From an uncultured Eubacteriales bacterium (lineage in GTDB: Bacteria; Bacillota; Clostridia; Oscillospirales; Oscillospiraceae): a stretch of DNA of 64,000 nucleotides. Positions 59,674 to 64,000 of the stretch are shown here, piece by piece. The translations under genes and the position numbers were made by a program. Every line of letters begins with the position of its first letter. The first letter of the stretch is position 1. The notes beneath the pieces are model-generated. The model saw only the letters and a list, made by a program, of their open reading frames with translations, did no database searches and had not been told where the DNA came from. Where the stretch lies: the NCBI GenBank assembly GCA_900545815.1, contig URAM01000007.1, forward strand, positions 3,051 to 67,050. The letters run 5' to 3'.

Positions 59674-59733
59674 TTAAGAGCTGCCTTGCCCTCGGCCCGG
59701 TGGTTCTCGCTCTCTCATAGGATATGAGGTCAT
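59674..59733 (-). CDS. Candidate 19-codon ORF ahead of the leader ORF
   Basis: MTSYPMREREPPGRGQGSS, ending seven bases before the GGAGGT of the six-codon ORF. The upstream ribosome site is poor. Bases 59734-59893, up to the HTH_16 gene, show nothing else. Confidence 0.2.
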   Translation of the reverse strand: MTSYPMREREPPGRGQGSS

Positions 59734-59893
59734 GGCGCACCACGCCGATGCGGAAGTTGCAGAATGTGTCCGCTGCCCTATGATGCGCCGCCGTTATCTT
59801 GCGGGCATATTTGTCAAGGTGCTGTTAGGGGCCTCCGGGGAAATGACGGATCGTGGAAAGGGTAAGCCGTTCCGTGCTGCCGGGGGCCTGTCG

Positions 59894-60133
59894 TCAAATC
59901 GTCTGACTGACGATGGACTGAATGAGCTTAATTTCCAGTCGGCGCTTCATATACTCGTCCACGCACACATGGGGATAACCGTCCTCGTCATAGAGCGTCC
60001 GGGTGCAGAGCTTGAATATGTAGCCCTCGTAATACCTCAACACTTGCTCCATAGCCTCGGCGTCCCCGCTGCGGGCGGCGTCGATTACCGAAAGGGGCAG
60101 AAGCTCCCTGCCGTTGAATGTGGGTTGCTTCAT
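59894..60133 (-). CDS. HTH_16-type helix-turn-helix protein of the element
   Basis: A 79-residue protein with the RELLPLSVIDAARSGDAEAMEQVLRYY motif of HTH_16 domain proteins, which accompany sigma-like factors in Tn916-type and TnpX-type elements. GGGAGGTAAC precedes the ATG. It starts six bases after the sigma-factor stop, so the pair is one transcript and probably regulates element functions. Confidence 0.85.
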   Translation of the reverse strand: MKQPTFNGRELLPLSVIDAARSGDAEAMEQVLRYYEGYIFKLCTRTLYDEDGYPHVCVDEYMKRRLEIKLIQSIVSQTI

Positions 60134-60138
60134 CCGCG

Positions 60139-60570
60139 TTACCTCCCTCCCGGCATAAGCGCCATTAACTTGATACGCAGCTCTTTCAGAGTGCTTGTCC
60201 TGTGGCGCTGGACGGCGCTACGGGACATCCCAATGAGGTTGCCGATCTCGCCGTCTGCCATTTCCAAAACACAGTGCAGGATCAAAATGCTTTGCTCCTG
60301 TTCCGGCAGGCTGGCAAAGGCGTCAGCCACAAGCTCATTGTCGATCAGCAGGTCATAGCCATGCGACGAAAAAACGTAGCTGTCGCTGGGGTAATGATCT
60401 ACCGTGGCGAGCTTGTCCAATTCTGCCTGCGTCAGAGCGTCCAGCGACTTTTCACGGTTCCGCTGCCGCGCCTGTTCCCGCAGATAGTTCTTGGCCTCAT
60501 TCCGCAGTACCACTTTGCAATAGGCGTCAAAGCGGTGCTGTCTGCCATAATCACGGGGGATAGTTTCCAT
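60139..60570 (-). CDS. Sigma-70-like factor of the element
   Basis: 143 residues. The C-terminal region 4 (LPEQEQSILILHCVLEMADGEIGNLIGMSRSAVQRHRTSTLKEL) is a helix-turn-helix that reads -35 boxes; the N-terminus (RFDAYCKVVLRNEAKNYLRE) resembles region 2. AAAGGGGGTG supports ATG 60570. It is the usual partner of the HTH_16 gene in conjugative elements and probably drives transfer or excision genes. Confidence 0.88.
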   Translation of the reverse strand: METIPRDYGRQHRFDAYCKVVLRNEAKNYLREQARQRNREKSLDALTQAELDKLATVDHYPSDSYVFSSHGYDLLIDNELVADAFASLPEQEQSILILHCVLEMADGEIGNLIGMSRSAVQRHRTSTLKELRIKLMALMPGGR

Positions 60571-60724
60571 CTTCTCACCCCCTTTCTGTGGGGGATGTGG
60601 TGGTTCTGTCCCTTTCCGCCAACATGACACCAGACAGGCCCTTTGCTACCCGCTAAACGTCTCCTTTTTGATAATTCTTGAAAATATTTTTTCGGGTATG
60701 GCCGGGCCGCAAAAAGCGACAAAA

Positions 60725-60755
60725 AACGCCCGGCAGGTCGCAAACCTACCGGGCG
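60725..60755 (-). terminator. Terminator upstream of the sigma-factor gene
   Basis: Minus strand CGCCCGGTAGGT / ACCTGCCGGGCG (one mismatch) followed by six T. Confidence 0.75.
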
Positions 60756-60968
60756 AAGAAATGATGTATTCAGATAGTTATTTACACAGTATAGTTCATA
60801 CCTACCGCCGTATTTATCCTGCGGAGGGGTAATGCTTTTTTTAGCTGATAAAGGTTACGAGGACTGGGAAAAAGCAAAATGAACACGGCAATACCTCCAA
60901 GGCACCGCCGTGTCCTTAAAAAAGGGCGACTTTAATACACCCTCCGTATTCTCATTTTTGAAAAAAGA

Positions 60969-61011
60969 AAACGGCGGCTTGAAATTTTTCATTTCAAAAC
61001 CGCCGTTCTGC
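60969..61011 (-). terminator. Hairpin with T run in the element
   Basis: Minus strand AACGGCGG...CCGCCGTT, extended by TTTTGAAAT/ATTTCAA-type pairing, then a T-rich tail. Between 60571 and 61083 I see only such hairpins and no gene. Confidence 0.65.
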
Positions 61012-61083
61012 GCCGCAACACTCTGGCCGATAACAACGGTCTTGTTGTGTGGTGTCAAAGAACATCAGCGCAAAAGCTATCAA

Positions 61084-61129
61084 AAAAAGAGCCGATAATC
61101 CGTGCGCCTGCTGGCTACGGGTTATCGGC
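61084..61129 (-). terminator. Terminator of the KTR/ABC operon
   Basis: Minus strand GCCGATAACCCGT / ACGGATTATCGGC (one mismatch) then CTCTTTTTTT; it overlaps the end of the KTR gene. Confidence 0.8.
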
Positions 61130-61310
61130 TCTGCGTCTTTGCGTCTGGCTCTTTGATAACTGACATATTCAGTTGTTTCACATTGATTAGAGTTTCTTGC
61201 TTACATTTGGGGCAAAAAAGTGGGAAATTATGAAGTATTGTGTCTCTACGAACTTTGATCCGAGTTTTATTTTTGCATATAGGACATAATATCCATTTTA
61301 CGCTTTCCAT
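61122..61310 (-). CDS. Cysteine-rich KTR-domain protein
   Basis: 62 residues with two CxxC knuckles (CPICKNKTR and CPKCKQET) and the conserved NVKQLNMSVIKEPDAKTQSR tail. This family lies next to resistance or cargo genes in Tn916-like and related elements; its function is unknown. It lies 23 bases after the ABC permease and is probably co-transcribed. Confidence 0.88.
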   Translation of the reverse strand: MESVKWILCPICKNKTRIKVRRDTILHNFPLFCPKCKQETLINVKQLNMSVIKEPDAKTQSR

Positions 61311-61333
61311 AGCATCACCAGTTTCTTTGCGCT

Positions 61334-61978
61334 TTAAGTATGTTTACGCTTAAAGAAAGAAACAGATAAAGCGTAGGATAGCACAAAAAGTATAGCAACG
61401 CCCACAAATGTAATAACCATGCTAAGTTCAAAATGCTCCACAACAAACCACATGATTGCATTGTTAGTCAGTTTTGACCAAATACCAAGGATAATCAATA
61501 GTATTACCATAATAATCATTGCCGCAAATCCAGCGTTTACTCCCAGTGAATAATTTGAAGGAAGAATAAAGGAAAGAAACAGCAATGTAACGCCGAGGGA
61601 AGCAATGGAAAGAAATACATAAAATCCAAATCGGTATGCTGGGAAGCAAATAAATGAAATAGTGTTTACACCCAATGCAACAGCAAATCCAACCAGCGAC
61701 AAAATAAGAGCAAACGCATAACGGCTTTTCACAATCTGCGTTTTGGAAACAGGTAAAGAAATAGCATATTTACCCCATTTCCATTGTTCGTCGCAAGTTG
61801 TCAATGACATAACCATAGAGGCGACTTCCATAGGAATGAGCAGAAAACTAATATATATTGCCCCAGTCCCTCCCAAAATAATCATCAGTGCGATAATGAT
61901 GGCTACATCCATAATGAGCCGAGGGACACCATACTTCTTCTTAATGGTAAGAAAGTCCTTTATCAATAAACCTTTCAT
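61334..61978 (-). CDS. ABC-2 type transporter permease
   Basis: 214 residues with six membrane helices. The N-terminal MKGLLIKDFLTIKKKYG and the CDEQWKWGKYAISLPVSKTQIVKSRY loop are typical of the small ABC-2 permeases paired with GntR/YtrA-type operons. The ATG overlaps the ATP-binding protein stop by four bases. The coding sequence is AT-rich, unlike the host and the rest of the element. Substrate unknown, possibly a peptide antibiotic. Confidence 0.88.
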   Translation of the reverse strand: MKGLLIKDFLTIKKKYGVPRLIMDVAIIIALMIILGGTGAIYISFLLIPMEVASMVMSLTTCDEQWKWGKYAISLPVSKTQIVKSRYAFALILSLVGFAVALGVNTISFICFPAYRFGFYVFLSIASLGVTLLFLSFILPSNYSLGVNAGFAAMIIMVILLIILGIWSKLTNNAIMWFVVEHFELSMVITFVGVAILFVLSYALSVSFFKRKHT

Positions 61979-62838
61979 TGCAATTCCCCCTTTACATAGA
62001 ACAACATAATTTCTTCTATCGTTGCTGGACTGACAATCGCTTTGGGATAATTTTTTGCAGCCTTATTGCGATTTCGTACTAACACTTTGTATTGATAATC
62101 TTCTTTGCGATAAGCTATGGTATCTGTTTTGTCAAGTGTGTCAAATATAACCGAACCACAACTTACAATGCCGTAATTATCAACCAGATCATCTTTATCA
62201 TGGCTAAAAACTAATTTACCTTTATGGATAAAGGTAATGTAGTCGGCAACTTTTTCCAAATCGCTTGTGATATGAGAAGATACCAGTACGGAATGATTTT
62301 CGTCCTGCACAAAATCAATCAGCATATCCAGAACATCGTCTCGTATAATTGGGTCAAGTCCACTCGTTGCTTCGTCCAAAATCAATAACTCGGCCTTGTG
62401 AGAGAGGGCGACAGCAAAAGCAAGTTTGACTTTCATTCCTTTTGAAAAATCTTTGATTTTCTTGTCTTTTGGCAACTCGAACTTCTCAAGGAACTGGCGG
62501 TAAGTAGCCCATTCCCAACCGGAGTAAATCCCGGCCATATATTTCCCAATTTCCATGGGAGTAAAAATGTCGGGGAAATGGTTTTCATCGAACACAACGC
62601 CCAGCTTGCTCTTGATCTCTATTTCATTAGAGATATGGTCTTTCCCAAAAATCAAGATTTCTCCATCGTCCTTCTGTATTTCATTTAAAATACAATTAAT
62701 TGTTGTAGACTTTCCGGCACCATTTTCACCAATCAGCCCCATAATTACACCACGGGGAAGTGTAAAGTTCAATTTGTCAAGTACAAAATCTCCGTAGTCT
62801 TTTGTGAGGTTTTTGACCTCCAAAGCACTATTTGTCAT
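61975..62838 (-). CDS. ABC transporter ATP-binding protein
   Basis: 287 residues. Walker A GENGAGKST, signature DFSKGMKVKL (the usual LSGGQ is replaced), Walker B LLILDEATSGLD, and the SSHIT switch. It powers the neighbouring permease. It starts right after the GntR gene. AT-rich, like its neighbours. Confidence 0.93.
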   Translation of the reverse strand: MTNSALEVKNLTKDYGDFVLDKLNFTLPRGVIMGLIGENGAGKSTTINCILNEIQKDDGEILIFGKDHISNEIEIKSKLGVVFDENHFPDIFTPMEIGKYMAGIYSGWEWATYRQFLEKFELPKDKKIKDFSKGMKVKLAFAVALSHKAELLILDEATSGLDPIIRDDVLDMLIDFVQDENHSVLVSSHITSDLEKVADYITFIHKGKLVFSHDKDDLVDNYGIVSCGSVIFDTLDKTDTIAYRKEDYQYKVLVRNRNKAAKNYPKAIVSPATIEEIMLFYVKGELQ

Positions 62839-63216
62839 TTAATCATCCTCCTGATATAAAAGTGTAAGTAAACTTATTAGTTTATCAAGATTGATACCAC
62901 TTGTGCGGGCAATTCCGACTGCTTCTGAAAATTTTTCTTCTATCTTTTTCTGCTGTTCCTCCAAATAGAAATCTTGATTTTGAGCTGAAACATAACAACC
63001 TTTTCCAGCAGTCGTTTCAATGAAACCATCCTCTTGCAAAGTCGCATATGCTTTTTGAACAGTCAAAATGCTAATATGCAATGATTTTGCAAGCGCACGA
63101 ACCGAGGGTATTGCTTCACCCGCTTTCAACTCTCCACTCATAATCGCAGCTTTTATTTGTGTTGCAATCTGTTCATATAGAGGACTGCTTGCTTTGTTGC
63201 TAACGACTATTTCCAC
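62839..63216 (-). CDS. GntR-family (YtrA subfamily) regulator
   Basis: About 125 residues. The winged helix (PLYEQIATQIKAAIMSGELKAGEAIPSVRALAKSLHISILTVQKAYATLQEDGFI) and short C-terminal helix define the YtrA subfamily, which represses adjacent ABC exporter genes until a cell-wall-active peptide appears. I favour GTG 63216, preceded by GGTGGTGAT; ATGs at 63231 and 63240 are alternatives. It leads the ABC-KTR operon and probably acts at the inverted repeat around its own start region. Confidence 0.88.
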   Translation of the reverse strand: MEIVVSNKASSPLYEQIATQIKAAIMSGELKAGEAIPSVRALAKSLHISILTVQKAYATLQEDGFIETTAGKGCYVSAQNQDFYLEEQQKKIEEKFSEAVGIARTSGINLDKLISLLTLLYQEDD

Positions 63217-63240
63217 ATCATCACCACCCATCTGTATCAT

Positions 63241-63265
63241 ACTGTATTGCTACAACAAGTACAGT
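63241..63265 (-). promoter_or_regulatory. Candidate GntR operator
   Basis: ACTGTA (63241-63246) and TACAGT (63260-63265) are inverted halves, overlapping the -10 box and transcription start of the GntR/ABC promoter. Confidence 0.5.
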
Positions 63266-63291
63266 ATATCACGGTAAGTGACACCTGTCAA
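63263..63291 (-). promoter_or_regulatory. Promoter of the GntR/ABC operon
   Basis: Minus strand TTGACA (63291-63286), 17 bases, TATACT (63268-63263). Confidence 0.8.
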
Positions 63292-63445
63292 CTCACCTAT
63301 CTTCTTATTTGAAAAAAAGAGACTTGATACGAAATTGGGTTACAAATTATCACTGGATATATGAATTATAAAGTTTAAGCTATCCGCATATAGCAACATT
63401 CCATGTGCAGACTATGAAATATAGAATGTAAGTGGGTGATGCAAT

Positions 63446-63820
63446 ATGGCGAAAATCGAAGATTGCCCCGGTTTTGAAACTTTCGGCGCAGACGTAAAGG
63501 AAGCGCGGAAAGCAAAGCATCTCACACGAAAAGACTTGGCGGAAAAGGTAAACATCGAATCCCGGTATCTTGCCAATATCGAGAATGAGGGAACGATCCC
63601 CAGCCTGCCCGTCGTGATACAGCTTATCAAGATTTGCGGCCTGCCCGTGGAGCACTACTTCAATCCAGAAGTCATGCGGGATGAAAGTGCGCAGAGGCAG
63701 AGGGTCAGCCACAAGCTGAAACTTTGTCCAGAGCAGTATTTACCGATCATCGAGGGAGCGATTGACGGGGCTATTCAAATCGAAAAACCAAAGAAGAAAA
63801 AGGAAACGGGGGATGTGTGA
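63446..63820 (+). CDS. XRE-family transcription regulator
   Basis: 124 residues. The HTH_3 domain (FGADVKEARKAKHLTRKDLAEKVNIESRYLANIENEG) is clear; the C-terminal helical part ends in a lysine cluster. This small regulator, divergent from cargo, is common in Tn916/TnpX-related elements and may set the element's default off state. GTGGGTGAT lies before the ATG. Confidence 0.9.
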   Translation: MAKIEDCPGFETFGADVKEARKAKHLTRKDLAEKVNIESRYLANIENEGTIPSLPVVIQLIKICGLPVEHYFNPEVMRDESAQRQRVSHKLKLCPEQYLPIIEGAIDGAIQIEKPKKKKETGDV

Positions 63821-63838
63821 AAACATCCTCCGTTTTCC
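63804..63838 (+). terminator. Terminator of the XRE gene
   Basis: GGAAACGG.GGATGT pairs with ACATCC.CCGTTTTCC; it overlaps the end of the gene. Confidence 0.7.
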
Positions 63839-63846
63839 GTTTTGCC

Positions 63847-63873
63847 AGAGGGCCGCAAGGCCCTCTTATTTTT
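63847..63873 (+). terminator. Second terminator after the XRE gene
   Basis: AGAGGGCC-GCAA-GGCCCTCT (GNRA loop) followed by TATTTTTT. Confidence 0.85.
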
Positions 63874-63968
63874 TGCGTTTTTTTACGGAAAAGCCTTGTT
63901 TTGCGGGTAGTTGGACGTGTTAGGAGCGTCTTATTTGCGGAGAAGAAGAAACGTAGCAAGCATAGGAA

Positions 63969-63988
63969 GTGTAGCCACACTTCCGAAA
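63969..63988. other. Inverted repeat near the right edge
   Basis: GGAAGTGT and ACACTTCC are perfect inverted copies around AGCC. Similar repeats occur near relaxase genes and origins of transfer in conjugative elements; the neighbouring gene is outside the window. Confidence 0.3.
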
Positions 63989-64000
63989 ACCGGCCCGCCC

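Noticed and set aside
59470..59760. Group II intron fragment in the element
   Set aside because: No domain V signature or maturase is present; the repeated GAGAACCAC stretches are better explained as leader hairpins.
59732..60358. A 208-codon plus-strand frame in the mobile element
   Set aside because: It runs opposite the HTH_16 and sigma-factor genes, which match known families and have ribosome sites.
1..64000. tRNA, 5S/16S/23S rRNA or tmRNA genes
   Set aside because: No cloverleaf or conserved rRNA segments were recognised on either strand.

Overview
This 64 kb window comes from the chromosome of a spore-forming, Gram-positive member of the Clostridia, most likely gut Oscillospiraceae. 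The support is the G+C-rich coding sequence, sporulation genes (spoIVB, ypeB), addAB instead of recBCD, the murB-rapZ-yvcK-whiA block and the Clostridia-style regulators. The genus cannot be fixed from sequence alone.

Layout. 0-8.5 kb: asparaginase tail, ACT-domain threonine ammonia-lyase, rpe-recR, a VOC protein, then leftward SRP RNA, dnaX and ybaB, followed by telA and gluQ. 8.9-16 kb: addB-addA and rpmE. 16.2-24.5 kb: flavin reductase, hflX, ypeB, trpS, a TagO/WecA-type transferase, three co-directional unknown genes, a YfcE-like phosphoesterase and coaX. 24.6-34.9 kb: murB, rapZ, yvcK, whiA, an acyltransferase, dnaE and cardiolipin synthase. 35-41.6 kb: a CmpB-like membrane protein, a DUF4364 regulator, a DUF3048 lipoprotein, two secreted beta-rich proteins, and formate-THF ligase behind a ZTP riboswitch. 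41.7-49.2 kb is a nitrogen-assimilation island: split glutamate synthase (three leftward genes), a divergent ammonium transporter fused to a PII domain, and asparagine synthetase behind an Asn-specific T-box. 49.3-56.6 kb: a CDF metal exporter with a structured leader, a VTT membrane protein, spoIVB, kptA, a FadR-type regulator, a CofE-like ligase, and a GMP synthase lacking most of its glutaminase domain.

From about 56.9-57.3 kb to the end is one side of an integrative/conjugative element: large serine recombinase, tnpW, HTH_16 protein, sigma factor, KTR-domain protein, an AT-rich ABC exporter operon with a GntR regulator, and an XRE regulator. The other end lies outside the window.

Points of most interest: (i) a multi-hairpin intergenic repeat at 35.0 and 38.1 kb, with a nested block also at 8.7 kb, in which stems change sequence but stay paired; (ii) the GMP synthase without its glutaminase triad beside a CofE-like ligase; (iii) promoter-proximal attenuators on both divergent nitrogen transcripts, with a small ORF and 20-bp tandem repeats ahead of amt; (iv) an unexplained leader with a six-codon ORF and mutually exclusive hairpins ahead of tnpW; (v) a CDF exporter leader with UUCG and GNRA hairpins, a terminator and an operator-like palindrome. 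All calls are by reading; no searches were run.
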